Shown here one piece after another: positions 46,404 through 58,500 of a stretch of DNA of 64,000 nucleotides (the first letter of the stretch is position 1; every line of letters starts with the position of its first letter). The stretch is from contig CP126200.1 in the NCBI GenBank assembly GCA_030272155.1, positions 3,906,001 to 3,970,000 on the forward strand. Direction: 5' to 3'. A program made the translations under genes and the position numbers. Below the pieces are notes generated by a model that worked only from the letters and a program-made list of their open reading frames with translations, ran no database searches and was not told the origin of the DNA. Source of the DNA: Tetradesmus obliquus. Its lineage: Eukaryota; Chlorophyta; Chlorophyceae; Sphaeropleales; Scenedesmaceae.

Positions 46404-47029
46404 CTGCAAGCAGGGCGTGACAAGGGCACACATGGTTGCCATTATCCGCAGCGTATAGCAGAGCATGGCGAGTTGAGAGATGGAAAGGGTGGTAGCGCCC
46501 TTGTCAACTGCTAGCATGCTCGCCTGATTCTGGCTTGGTCTATGGCTTGCTGCTTCTGCTGCTGCATGCTGTGGGTTGGTGAGCTACGAGATGTCGTCGA
46601 AGCTCGGCCAGCGGCTGAGGTGATCAAGAAATAAAATAAACCGCTTCGTTCATTCGATCACACAAACCAAGCACAGGGGAGCACACAGCTAGAACACTGT
46701 GAGTCTGCCTGAAGTTTCGGTGAAGCCACGGGAGGAGCGTAGCACACACGAAACAATCAGCTTCAGGTGAAATACAAACTATCGGCCGCGATTGCAGGAT
46801 ACCATGGTGAAACTGCCGTTTTGAAAGCGATTGTACCACATCATGACGATTGGCACTCACGATGTCATCATCACGAACAGCCGAAGTCTCAATACTAGCA
46901 GTCGAGATTAGTGGTTATCATCTGTTGCTCATACTGCTACCTTTGCCTGCTTGCGCATGAGTGTGTGGTTACTCAATCTTGCAACGTCTCTCGGAAAGCT
47001 CTCCTGCCACGCCAGGGCCAGCTGAAAAC
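46404..47029. promoter_or_regulatory. Divergent region, HAUS4-like and lipocalin genes
   Basis: The gap holds the unresolved first exon of the HAUS4-like gene, probably on the minus strand between 46404 and about 46600, and the promoter of the lipocalin gene. No core element is recognised. Confidence 0.35.
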
Positions 47030-48101
47030 ATGCATCCGATCAGCCTGACTGTGCTGCTGCTGCTTGTGGCAGGCGCAGCAACAGAGGCTAGGAGCTTGCG
47101 AGCTGAGCCACATTGCCCACCTCCAGGCTTGGACAGCGTAAAGGACTTCGACTTGCAGGCTTATATCGCAGCCCCTTGGTGAGATCCAACCCGTTGAGAC
47201 GGTCGATTGCACTCATTTGTGCGCAGCATTGCCCTCAGGACTCTGGTTCATGGAAGTCCTGTCACTGCTGCTACCATTGACGCTGCGCTGCTGCTGCTGC
47301 TGGGCCTTGGTCTGAGCCTGGTTCATTACACTGCATCTGCAGGTATGCTGTGGAGCAGGTGGGTTGCCTCACACAGCGTAGCAGCAGCTGCTATAGGATC
47401 CTGGTGCTCTGTTGCTGCAGCAACAGCCAGCCAGCCTGACCTGGCAAAGCAATGAGGTGTCCTAGGGCAGCAACTGTCGGCCACAGGGCACCACTCGCTG
47501 CATCATTGAACTGCTATTGGACACACAGATCACACCAATGCAAGACGCCTTTTAAACAATCTACTTTGTCGTCGAGTACACCAGTCTGCCACGTCTTGGC
47601 TGGCGCTCCTGTCAGCTTGCAGTTGCTGCCACATGCACGCATGCCAGCAAAAACCCCAAACGCCAACCTTTTCTCACGTCATCTGCACTGCCGCCCTGTT
47701 GCGCTGCCCAGGTGGTGGTGACCTACCAGCCCCGCAACTCCTTTTACTGCACCAGGGCACGCTATGTGCCAGTCGATCCCAGCAACCTGCAGGTGACTCA
47801 GAAACACACAATTAACCACGTCAAGTAACACAAGTACAGGCATTGCGAGCAGCACAAGCAGCAACGCATATGCTGCTGAACAGTGCGTGCACGTGCACCC
47901 TGGAGTGCTGCCTGGCAGCTGCACGGCTTGTCGTTGGATCGCTGCGTTGGACAGGCTGTGTGTTATAACACCAGGTGGCGGTTGCCGCTCAGGACACTGC
48001 AAGGCATTGTCGACGCCTCGCTCACGAGCTCCGCTGAACCTGCACTGCACAGCAATGTCTAAACTCGCTAACAGCATCAGCGCTGATGCTGCTGCTGCTG
48101 A

Positions 48102-48149
<48 letters not shown>

Positions 48150-49816
48150 ACCACTTGCCGCACACACCTGTGGCATCCGCATCCATCTGCCACCCCGCAG
48201 AAAGGCGTAACCGTCATCAACTACGGCAATCGAGACGGCGTTAATAACAACCCAGTGGGTGTGTCAGGCGCAGCAGGCAACCGCAGCGTGGAGCTCTTTG
48301 CAGTGCCGGCCCCAGTAAGCGGTCCAACTGCAGCCAGCAAGCTGCTAGTGGGGCCAAAGCAGTTCCTGGCTGCTGCTCCCGCTGCTGCTGTGGCGCAGAG
48401 GCTGGGTGCACCCAACGGCAACTACAGGGTGGTTGCTGCAGGTGCGTACGTTGGTGTTTGGTAGCAGCAGCGCAGAAGGCGTGCGGCAGCTGGCTGCTGT
48501 AGTGTGTGGGGGTGTGCATGTCTGCAGGGGCAGCTGCGCGCGTTCATTGATGTGCGTGGCTGTGTGTGTAGATTGCGTCAAACGTTCATTAACCGTGTGG
48601 CGCTGCTGTGCATTTGGCAGACGAGCGCCCCAAACCATGGGTTTGATTCACTTGTGGTTTAAGGTGCATTTGGCAGATGAGCGCCTGCTGCGCAAGGGCT
48701 ACTTGGGCTACTTGGAGTGCTGCTGGAACATGCTTGCTTGCTTGCTTGCTTGCTTTTTTTCATGCTAGACTGTCTATCTTTACATGCGCGGCGACAAGGC
48801 CCCCGTCCCTGTGCTGGCTGGCGCTGGACGTGGCTCCCTAGCTCTGCACGAACAAAGCTACCCTGTTGCTTGGTAGACTAAACATATTCTTTCTCTCTTT
48901 GGTGCTGCAGGGCCTTCAAAAGACAAGAGCATCGGGTATGACTGGGCAATCATTGTCGGCGGGGCATCGGCACCATCTGAGCCTACTGCCAGTGGGCTGT
49001 GCGGACCCAGCAAGGCCAAAGATGAGGGTGGGTGCACATGCTGCAGCAATAACCAGCAGCAGTAACCAGCAGCAGCAGCCGTGGCAGCAGCCGTACACAT
49101 GAATAGCAGTTATCACTTGGTTATCAGCATCTAAACAGCAGTTACCAGCAGCGGCAGCAGCACCAGCACCAGCTGCAGCGTTATGCCAGGCTCTAGGTAG
49201 CTGGCCTCTCTCTGCTCAAGTGTGCTAGATCCTGTTGCTCCTCATAGCTGAGCTTGCTTGTATATCTGTTTGCTCACTCGCTGTCTAACATCAGCTCGCG
49301 CAGTCACTCACTCACTCACTCACTTACTTGTGACTGCCGGCCTCATCCATCCTGCAGGCTCTGGCTCTTCCACTGCTACCCACTGGCTGACTGTCTCCTC
49401 TCAAAGTTCGCACAACTTGCTTGCTGCCACCCGTTCACCTCATCCATCCTGCAGGCCTGTGGCTGTTCCACCGCAACCCACTGCCCCCCCAGTCAGACAT
49501 CGACCACATGAAGCAGCTGGCAAAGAGCCTCGGCATCGACACCAGCCGCCTGGAGCCAGTGGTGCACAAGGGCTGCAAGTATGAAGGAGCAGACCCAACA
49601 AGCCCTTCGACCCCTGCAGCTGCAGCAGCTGGTACAGGGGCAAACGGCGCCACTGGCAGCAGCAATGTGCAGTCTGCTGGCGGCAGCAGCAGCAGGAATG
49701 CGCAGAGCTCTGGGCCGAAGAAGCTGCTGGTGGGCAGTGCTGCTGTTGCTGCTGCTGCAGGGGGCTGCAAGCAGCACTGGCTGGGCTGGCTGCTGGCACA
49801 TGGCAAGCGCTGCTGA
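47030..49816 (+). CDS. Secreted lipocalin-domain protein
   Basis: Six exons join in phase to 321 residues: 47030-47178, 47343-47358, 47712-47792, 48201-48441, 48911-49027, 49455-49816. A clear signal peptide (MHPISLTVLLLLVAGAATEA) is followed by the lipocalin start, VKDFDLQAYIAAPWYAVEQ (the F...Y...WY motif around the GxW position), then VVVTYQPRNSFYCTRARYVP, GVTVINYGNRDGV, KLLVGPK, YDWAIIVGGAS, GLWLFHRNP and IDTSRLEPVVHKGCKYEGA. These are the strands and closing helix of lipocalins that bind small hydrophobic molecules; the ligand is unknown. The C-terminal ~70 residues are Ser/Ala-rich with a hydrophobic stretch (LLVGSAAVAAAAGG). Exon 2 has only 16 bases. Near-copies of exon edges lie at about 49352 (exon 6 acceptor) and 48606/48664 (a repeated GTGCATTTGGCAGA block). 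Confidence 0.88.
48087..48150 (+). repeat. GCT/CTG microsatellite in a lipocalin intron
   Basis: A run of about 20 GCT units with one GAC interruption lies ~50 bases before the CCCCGCAG acceptor of exon 4. Confidence 0.95.
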
Positions 49817-49865
49817 GCGGGGCGGCTCAAGATTTTTGCATATGCATGTGACGCAGCACACAGGC

Positions 49866-49870
49866 TGTAA
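49866..49870 (+). promoter_or_regulatory. Candidate TGTAA polyadenylation signal of the lipocalin gene
   Basis: TGTAA lies 50 bases after the stop codon. TGTAA is the usual polyadenylation signal in chlorophytes, but a 5-base match is weak evidence on its own. Confidence 0.4.
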
Positions 49871-51390
49871 AGACTACAGGTATCACTGCATTCAATAAGT
49901 TGTTTTGTTGCATGGTCTTGTATTTGCGGCACGAAAGCCTCTGTCAGGGGGCTGCAAGCTGGGTGACAGCGCACTCACATCTCAGCACAATTGCATAATC
50001 GCAAGACACAGAACATCATTGGCGCAACGGGGCCACATGTGATTGTCGAGTTGAGCTGCCACGTCAAAGTCAGATGGGAAATCAGTTCAAAATGAAGCAG
50101 CTCAGCCAGGGCTGTGAGGAATTGCATAGTTGCAGCGCACAATTCGTTGCATCCGTGGTATCTGTTTTACCGTGCTTCTTGGCACCCTTTATGACACGTC
50201 CGTAAGGACAGCTGATGCAGCACGTAGCGCGATGTAGTGTGCTAGGATGCAACGCCTCCCAACGGGTCCGCCATGCAAGATCTCGTGCTGGAGCAGCAGT
50301 TCGATTGTAGCCAGTGGCAAGGCAGCACGAGCCATCACTTGTCATCATTACAGTACCAATTGAGTTGCGGCAGGCACTCGTTGGCGACCAAAACCTGAAA
50401 CCCTAAGCTAGCCATCACAAGTGCAGCGCATCACCGGCAGTGCAGCAGCCTGCAAACACGTGTAGCATCCACAATTTGCAGGCGCCTGCTCAGCCGGCTG
50501 AGGTGGTGACAGCCGCAATCACACGGCCTGGCACACTTGTCCCAACATACCCTATCCAAGGTTGAAAGCGTGCAAGCTGAAGACGCTCCGCCCCAAAGCT
50601 GCTGCAGCTGCATGCAATGGCATCATCCTGACAACTAGGCAGATCAAGAAGGAGCCCAGCACGGGCTGCAAAGCTACAAGCCAGGACAGCGCACAGCAGC
50701 GACCTTCCTTGAGGACACTGTATCTAGTTGCCCACAGTGCAGAGTGGCACCCAAGACTGGCCAGCATTCAAATAGCTACAAGGATGAATGGTTGGTGGTG
50801 GAAGATCACCACAGTAATTGAGTTGGCAAGCAAAACAAATTGCCATATCAAAATATTTCACAAAAGCCACTTCTGGTCATGCTCTAACAGCACACATACC
50901 ATCATGCGTGCCAGGCCACAGGCACAAGGGATTGCAGTGATCAGCAAAGAACCAACAGTGCTGCCTGTTGGCTCAACGTGCTGAGCACAGCGTGCATGCG
51001 TAATGCACGCCATTTGTGCATTTCTGCCGTATGTATACATGTAAGTGTTATATGTACAACACCATCTGCTGCACCCACTGTGAACCAAGTAACCCCCTGT
51101 GTACAGTTGCTCAAATACGCGGTGCAGCTCCACAAAAAGACCCAAGGCCATGCAGTGCTGGCTAGACCCTAAACAGGTGTTGCGTAATGCACCTCAGTGT
51201 CTCCATTCAACCAGCCAAGCCCCAGCATCCTCCTGCAAGTGCAGTGCACCTACCCCAACCATTCAACTGCAATGCCCGCTCAGGCGGCCCTTGCATTGCA
51301 CCAGCCCCACACGCACCGCATGCATTTTCACTGCAACAGCCGCCCTCAGCAGCCCAGCAGCTGCTGCAAGCATCACTGAACCTGCCTGCA

Positions 51391-51395
51391 TTACA
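51391..51395 (-). promoter_or_regulatory. Candidate TGTAA polyadenylation signal of the alanine-rich protein gene
   Basis: On the minus strand TGTAA lies about 120 bases after the stop at 51516. Confidence 0.4.
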
Positions 51396-51515
51396 GCTGT
51401 GCTGCTGTCCAGAACTTGCTGCCTCCTGCACCGCAACAAAACATCGCTGCTTCCTGCATCACTGCTACCAGAACGCAACAAACATATTCCACCAACCTCC
51501 ACTGCTTGCTACAAC

Positions 51516-51823
51516 CTAGTCCCTGTCCAGAAGCACAATGGCAGCCCTGTCATCCCTGAACCTGGCAGCCAGCGCTACCCTGCTGGCGCCACTCACCCTG
51601 GGGCTACCCCCAGCCCCTGCCCTGCTGCTGCCAGCTCCCCTGTCACCCGTCTGCTGCAGCTGCTGCTGCAGCTGCTGCTGCTGCAGCTGCTGCTGCTGCT
51701 GCAGCTGCTGCTGCTGCTGCAGCTGCTGCTGCTGCTGCCTGCCAGCACTTGCGCCACCCGCACGCCGAGGAGAGCCGCCCTGCTGCAGCCCTCTCTGCCC
51801 AGCTGCATTGGGAGAACCCCGCA

Positions 51824-51867
<44 letters not shown>

Positions 51868-54800
51868 AACCTGGCGCCCACGCCACCTGGGCTTCCAGGA
51901 CCCGCAAGCCCACCTGCAGCTGCTGCTGCAGCACGTGGTGACTGCTGCATTGCCTTGGTGGGTGAGTACGCCACAGCAGCACTCGTCCGCACCAGATCCA
52001 CCACCTCCGGGCAGTGCGCAGCAGGCCCCGCAATGCTCGTTACTGTGCGGCTGCGCAGGCAGAGCTGCGTGACAGCAGCGCCGCCGCCGGCCCTGCCAGC
52101 CACCCTAGGAGTCCTCCAGGGGATCAGCTTGTTGGGCCGCAGCCAGAGGTAGTCCACTGCCCACTGCTGCACAGCAGCGGCGGCGTGCTGAGTCAGCGCC
52201 ACGGCGGCGGCTGCGCCGCCAGCTGCTGCAGCACCAAGCGTGGCATGCCGCGCAGCTGCTGGTGCGCCAGCCGCCGCTGCAATACCTTGCTGCTGCTGCT
52301 GGTGTGGTGGTGGTGGCAGCTGTTGCTCGTTACCCTCATCTTCACCACCTGCATCACTGCCTCCACCATCTCCATCGTCACCGCCATCCTCGTCATCAAA
52401 CAGCAGGCTGTCCTCGCCAGCCAGGCCGCCTTCTTGCACAACATCATCTTCCGCATCACCCAGGTCACTTGCAGCACCTTCAACGGCATCTAGACGCCCA
52501 CCAGGCTGCCTGTCATGCTGAGCTGCTGCCAGTGCTTGCCTGGTAGCTGCTGCAGCGAGCATGGCAGCTGCATAGTGGAGGAGCACAATGCAGGCAACTG
52601 CTGCAAGCAGTGCAGCCGCAGCTGAGGTTGGGTGTGATACTGCCAGCTGCAGCAGGTCTGCTGCTGCTGCAGCTGCTGCTGCGATGCTTGCTGTGCCAGC
52701 TGACATGCTCCTCTGTACAGCAACTGCCCACGCTTTTGCTTGATCAGCAACACGCTTGACGTCGGCTGCCACTGCAGCTGCTGCTTTCTGAGCTGCAACG
52801 CGCTTGGCCTCTGCTGCTGCCCTCTGAGCTGCAACACGCTTGGCCTCCGCAGCTGCTGCAGCAGCAGCCTTTGCTGCTGCCTTCTCTGCTGCAACACGCT
52901 CCACCTCTGCTGCTGCTTTCTCAGTTGCCGCACGCTTGGCCTCCGCCGCTGCTGCTCTCTCAGCTGCAACACGCTTTGCGTCTGCTGCTGCTTTTTGAGC
53001 TGCAACGCGCTTTGCCTCTGCTGCTGCCTTCTCAGCCGCAAGACGCTTGGCCTCCGCCGCTGCTGCAGCAGCAGCCTTTGCTGCTGCTTTCTCTGCTGCA
53101 ACACGCTTTGCCTCTGCTGCTGCTTTCTCAGATGCCACACGCTTGGCCTCCGCCGCTGCTGCTCTCTCAGATGCAACGCGCTTGGCCTCTGCTGCTGCTT
53201 TTTGAACTGCAACACGCTTGGCCTCTGCTGCTGCTTGCTCAGCCGCAACACGCTTGGCCTCAATTGCAGCTGCAGCTGCAGCCTTTGCTGCTGCCTTCTC
53301 GGCTGCAACACGCTTCGCCTCAGCTGCTGCTTTCTCAGATGCAACACGCTTAGCCTCCGCAGCTGCTACCTTCTCAGCTGCAACGCGCTTGGCCTCCGCT
53401 GCCGCTGCTGCAGCAGCCTTTGCTGCTGCTTGCTCAGCCGCAACGCGCTTGGCCTCCGCTGCTGCTTTCTCAGCTGCAACGCGCTTGGCCTCTGCTGCTG
53501 CCTCTTCAGCTGCAACACGCTTGACCTCTGCTGCTGCCTTCTCAGCTGCAACGCGCTTGGCCTCTGCTGCTGCCTGTTCAGCTGCACTGCGCTTGGCCTC
53601 CGCTGCTGCTTTCTCAGCTGCAACGCGCTTGGCCTCGGCTGCTGCTTTCTCAGCTGCAACGCGCTTGGCCTCCGCTGCTGCCTCTTCAGCTGCAATGGGC
53701 TTGGCCTCCGCTGCTGCTTTCTCAGCTGCAACGCGCTTGGCCTCGGCTGCTGCTTTCTCAGCTGCAACGCGCTTGGCCTCCGCTGCTGCCTCTTCAGCTG
53801 CAACGCGTTTGGCCTCTGCTGCTGCTTTCTCAGCTGCAACGCGCTTGGCCTCCGCTGCTGCCTCTTCAGCTGCAACGCGCTTGGCCTCTGCTGCTGCTTT
53901 CTCAGCTGCAACGCGCTTGGCCTCCGCTGCTGCCTCTTCAGCTGCAACGCGTTTGGCCTCTGCTGCTGCTTTCTCAGCTGCAACGCGCTTGGCCTCCGCT
54001 GCTGCCTCTTCAGCTGCAACGCGCTTGGCCTCTGCTGCTGCTTGCTCAGCTGCAACGCGTTTGGCCTCTGCTGCTGCTTTCTCAGCTGCAACGCGCTTGG
54101 CCTCCGCTGCTGCCTCTTCAGCTGCAACGCGCTTGGCCTCGGCTGCTGCTTTCTCAGCTGCAACGCGCTTGGCCTCCGCTGCTGCCTCTTCAGCTGCAAC
54201 GCGTTTGGCCTCTGCTGCTGCTTTCTCAGCTGCAACGCGCTTGGCCTCCGCTGCTGCCTCTTCAGCTGCAACGCGCTTGGCCTCTGCTGCTGCTTGCTCA
54301 GCTGCAACGCGTTTGGCCTCTGCTGCAGCTTGCTCAGCTGCAACGCGCTTGGCCTCTGCTGCAGCTTGCTCAGCTGCAACGCGCTTGGCCTCCGCTGCTG
54401 CTTTCTCAGATGCAAAACGCTTGGCCTCCGCTGCCGCTGCCGCAGCAGCCTTTGCTGCTGCTTGCTCAGCTGCAAGTCGCTTGGCCTCTGCTGCTGCTTG
54501 CTCAGCCGCAACGCGCTTGGCCTCTGCTGCTGCTTTCTCAGATGCAACGCACTTGGCCTCTGCTGCTGCTTGCTCAGCCGCAACGCGCTTGGCCTCTGCT
54601 GCCGCCTTCTCAGCTGCAACGCGCTTGGCCTCTGCTGCTGCCTGTTCAGCTGCACTGCGCTTGGCCTCCGCTGCTGCTTTCTCAGCTGCAACACGCTTGG
54701 CCTCCGCTGCCGCCGCCGCAGCAGCCTCTACTGCTGCTTGCTCAGCTGCTACCCGCTTGGCCTCTGCTGCTGCCTTCTCAGCTGCACCACGCTTGGCCTC

Positions 54801-55097
54801 CACTGCTGCTTCCTCAACTGCAACACGCTTTGCCTCGGCCGCCGCTGCTGCCTCTGCTGCTGCTCGCTCAGCTGCAACGCGCTGGGCTTCAGCTGCTGCG
54901 TTCTCAGCTTCAACACGCTTGGCCTTTTCAGCTGCCTTTTCAGCTGTAAGCCGCTGTGCATCAGTTGCGGCTGCAGCTGCCTGCAGCAGCTTGTTGTCAA
55001 CTGCGGCTGTCATGTTGGCTGTGCTCATGGCTGCTGGTGTGTGCTGGCGCTGAGCAGGGTGCGCGTGCCACCAGGTGCCAAGGCCAGGGCTGTGCAA
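51516..55097 (-). CDS. Alanine-rich long-helix repeat protein with one membrane segment
   Basis: A single open frame of 1193 codons; the ATG at 55028 (MSTANM) is an equally good start and avoids a possible acceptor CACAG just after 55097. Residues ~45-800 are a near-perfect 12-residue repeat (AAAEAKRVAAEK and variants with Q or E at the last place), predicted as one long charged helix like bacterial TolA stalks or single alpha-helix domains. A hydrophobic stretch near residue 845 (AAAALLAAVACIVLLHYAA) is a likely membrane helix. It is followed by a very acidic segment (DDEDGGDDGDGG), a short conserved-looking block (WAVDYLWLRPNKLIPWRTPR) and a Ser/Pro/Gln-rich tail with poly-Gln. No family is recognised. 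The role could be a membrane-anchored spacer or scaffold; that is inference. The complementary strand is open over the same region because of codon symmetry. Confidence 0.7.
53380..54850 (-). repeat. 36-base coding minisatellite
   Basis: About 40 units of 36 bases encode the 12-residue helix repeat. Units fall into K-, E- and Q-ending types that alternate in higher-order pairs (about 72 bases), best preserved between 53640 and 54300. This suggests repeated unequal exchange. Confidence 0.93.
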
Positions 55098-55232
55098 GCA
55101 ACAACAACAGCAACATTACAGCAGACATGTGGTCAGAGCAGGGACAAGGGCAGACAGATGCAAGAGGGCCGTGGTGCGCGCCAGGATGTTCTGTCGCCAA
55201 CATCATTGCTGGTCACACGTTTGCTAGGCGGT
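55098..55232 (-). other. Very short gap between two repeat-protein genes
   Basis: The stop of the upstream giant gene (55233) and the first ATG of the next (55097) are 135 bases apart on the same strand. TTACA at 55116-55120 gives TGTAA on the minus strand, 113 bases after the first stop, a plausible polyadenylation signal. Confidence 0.6.
55116..55120 (-). promoter_or_regulatory. Candidate TGTAA polyadenylation signal of the giant repeat gene
   Basis: TGTAA on the minus strand 113 bases after the stop at 55233. It also lies just upstream of the next gene's first ATG, so its use would need the two transcripts to be almost adjacent. Confidence 0.4.
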
Positions 55233-55534
55233 TCATGCCTCCAGGTCACATACAGGGATCTGTGGCTGGCAACATCGATGCAGCATCTTGCTGTCCTTGG
55301 TGATATGAAACCACCCGCGTGCATCCCACCTGTTGGTTGCCTGGAAGCCGTGCAGCACCAGCAGCACCACACATGGCAGCAGCAGGAGCAGCAGGGCCTT
55401 ACTCATCCTGCTGCGCCACATGCCCCAGCTGCCTGGCGTGCAGCCACCTGCATTTCTGCTGCTGGCGGCGGGCTTGCTGCGACCTGCTGGCTTGTTGCTA
55501 GTACTGCCCCTGGCACCGCTTGTGCTGCCGCTGC

Positions 55535-55566
<32 letters not shown>

Positions 55567-58500
55567 ACAGCCGTGTTCTTGTGGGGCGGTGAGTTGACGC
55601 CAGCCGCCTTGCTCCCCTTCCTTGCCGCAGCCTTGGACTTCTTCCCACCAGCAACTGCTGGTGCAACCGCTGCTCGTGCTGCTGCTGCTGGCTTGAGTGG
55701 CTGTGTCATGTCCTTCAGCTCTGCTGCGCACTTCCCAGCCGCAGCAGCTGAGTCGGCTAGCACAGCTGCAACAGCTGCACTGTCAGCATCAGCAACAAAT
55801 GCAGCAGCAACAGTCTCAGGCACTGCCACGCTGGCCTGAGATGCGCCCATCAATTTGCCAGTCACTGCCAAAGCTGCTGCTGGCTGCTTTGCATCAGCAT
55901 CCTGTACACAGCTGTGCTCTGCAGCCATTGTCAGCGTACTGCTGCTGCTTCTCGTACGCTGTTCATCACCCTCTTGGAGCACAGGCGGCAGCTGCAGGCT
56001 CTTGGCTGCCACACTGCTGGTATCACTGCTTCTCCTATGCTGTGTGCCGGCTGCGCTGCCGCCATCACCACTGGAGAACCTGCCAAACAGCAGATCACTC
56101 AGGGCGGCCTTCCAACTGCTGGTCCTGCCAGTGCTGCCCACACTGCCAACTTCAGGAAGCTGCTGCAATCCCTGCTGCTGCTGCTCACTGCTTGCTACAG
56201 ATGTCAAGCTGCGGTGGTATGGCTGACTGCTGCTGTCAGTCTGGTTCGTAGCACCTTGGGAGCTAGCTGCCTCTGCTGGCAGTGCTGTTGCGTGCCAGCC
56301 TGGCAGCGAATGCCCCGGCTCCTGTTCCTGCCCAGGCTCAGCTGCCTGAAGCTCAAGCACCTCGAGATCAAATTCAGGCACAGCTGCTGCTTCATGTGGC
56401 TCAGCAGGAGCTGACGCATCTGCAGCAACGCCGATGCGCCAGTCCCCGCAGCCGCTGCTAAAGTCGCCATTGTTGCTGCCACGCGGTATGCTGGCAGCAG
56501 CACTGGCTGCTTCGGCATCCGACCAAGTAGCTGGCTGCAGCTGCTGCTGTTGTGGCGCTGGCTGCAGGGCAGAGGCCAGCAGCTCTTTGCTGGTTTTGCT
56601 GGCTCCATCTGTACCCCTTGCTGCCGCTGCTGCTGCTGTTGAGACATCTGCAGGTGGCTGCGCAGCAGCGTTGTCCTCCTGCTGCTGCTGCTGCCCAGCT
56701 GTTTCTGACAAACTCTCAGCACACACGGCTGCAGCTGCCACGGCTTCTCCAGCCGCTTGCACTGCAGCACAGCTGTTGAGCTGCAGCTGCTTGTGTGAGG
56801 CCTTCTTTGCCTTCCTCAAGGCCCTGCCATCTGCACGCTCAGCAGCTGCACGCTCCTGAGCAGCTGCAAGCTCCTGTGCTGCGCGCTCCTCAGCTGCTGC
56901 CTGTGCCACAACACAAGCCACTGCCTGGGATGCTACTGCTGCTGTCACCAGCTTGATTTCAGCTGCCTCTGCAGCAGCAGCAGCCTCAGCCGCTGCACGC
57001 TCCTGCGCAGCAAGCTCAGCGGCTGAACGCTCCTGTGCTGCACGCTCCTCAGCAGCTGCACACTCTTGTGCTGCAAGCTCCTGCACTGCGCGCTTCTCAG
57101 CTGCTGCCTGTGCCACAGCATCAGCCACTGCCTGGGACGCTACTGCTGCTGTGACGAGCTTGATCTCAGCTGCCTCCGCAGCAGCAGCAGCAACAGCAGC
57201 AGCCTCAGCAGCGGCCAGTTCCTGCGCCGCAAGCTCCGCAGCTGCACGTTCCTGTGCTGCACGCTCCTGAGCAGCTGCACGCTCCGCAGCTGCAAGCTCC
57301 TGTGCTGCGCGCTCCTCGGCTGCTGCCTGTGCCACAACACAAGCCACTGCCTGGGAGGCTACTGCTGCTGTGATCAGCTTGATCTGAGCAGCCTTTGCAG
57401 CAGCAGCAGCCTCCGTAGCGGCACGTTCCTGTGCTGCAAGCTCCTGCGCTGCACGTTCCTGTGCTGCACGCTCCTGAGCAACTGCACGCTCCGCAGCTGC
57501 AAGCTCCTGTGCTGCGTGCTCCTCGGCTGCTGCCTGTGCCACAATACAAGCCACTGCCTGGGAGGCTACTGCTGCTGTAATCAGCTTGATCTGAGCAGCC
57601 TTTGCAGCAGCAGCAGCCTCCGTAGCGGCACGTTCCTGTGCTGCAAGCTCCTGCGCTGCACGCTCCTCCGCAGCTGCACGTTCCTGTGCCCAAAGCTCCT
57701 CAGCAGCTGCACGCTCCTGTGCTGCAAGCACCTGCGCTGCGCGCTCCTCTGCTGCTGCTTGTGCCACAACACGAGCCACTACCTGGGATGCTACTGCTGC
57801 TGTGACCAGCTTGATCTCAGCTGCCTCTGCAGCAGCGGCAGCGGCAGCAGCAGCCTCCGCAGCTGCACGCTCCTGCGCCGCAAGCTCAGCAGCTGCACGC
57901 TCTTGTGCGGCCAGTTCCTGCGCTGCGCGCTCCTCTGCTGCTGCTTGTGCCAGAACACGAGCCACTACCTGGGATGCTACTGCTGCTGTGACCAGCTTGA
58001 TCTCAGCTGCCTCTGCAGCAGCAGCAGCGGCAGCAGCAGCCTCCGCAGCTGCACGCTCCTGTGCTGCGCGCTCCGCAGCTGCTGCAAGCTCCGCAGCTGC
58101 GCGCTCTTCAGCTGCTGCACGCTTCTGTGCTGCCAGTTCCTGCGCTGCACGCTCCTCAGCCGCTGCCTGCGCCACAGCATTGGCAAACGCCTGGGATGCG
58201 ACTGCTGCTGTCACCAGCTTGATTTCAGCTGCTTCTGCAGCAGCAGCAGCCTCAGCCACTGCACGCTCCTGCGCCGCAAGCTCAGCAGCTGCACGCTCCT
58301 GTGCTGCAAGCTCAGCAGCTGCTGCACGCTCCTGTGCTGCCAATTCCTGTGTTGCACGCTCCTCAGCTGCTGCCTGCGCCACAACATTGGCCACTGCTTG
58401 GGATGCGACTGCTGCTGTCACCAGATTGATCTCAGCTGCCTCTACAGCAGCAGCAGCCTCAGCCACTGCACGCTCCTGCGCCGCAAGCTCAGCAGCTGCA

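Larger units (their letters stand above)
49817..51515. other. Intergenic, no gene recognised
   Basis: About 1.7 kb between the convergent lipocalin gene and the alanine-rich protein gene. Short open frames on both strands show no motif. Single CCCTAAG/CCCTAAA motifs at about 50400 and 51166 are isolated and not telomeric. Confidence 0.4.

Noticed and set aside
50395-51170. CCCTAAG and CCCTAAA motifs
   Set aside because: Single occurrences far apart; not a telomere repeat.
54900-55300. Joining the giant gene to the 12-residue repeat gene by an intron (GTATGTGA donor near 55247, CACAG acceptor near 55092)
   Set aside because: Both splice sites look good, but the join puts the downstream repeat out of frame and soon meets a stop.
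52740-55592. Plus-strand open frames of 950 and 611 codons
   Set aside because: Antisense to the 12-residue repeat gene. Openness follows from the 36-base unit, and no start context or conserved domain is seen.
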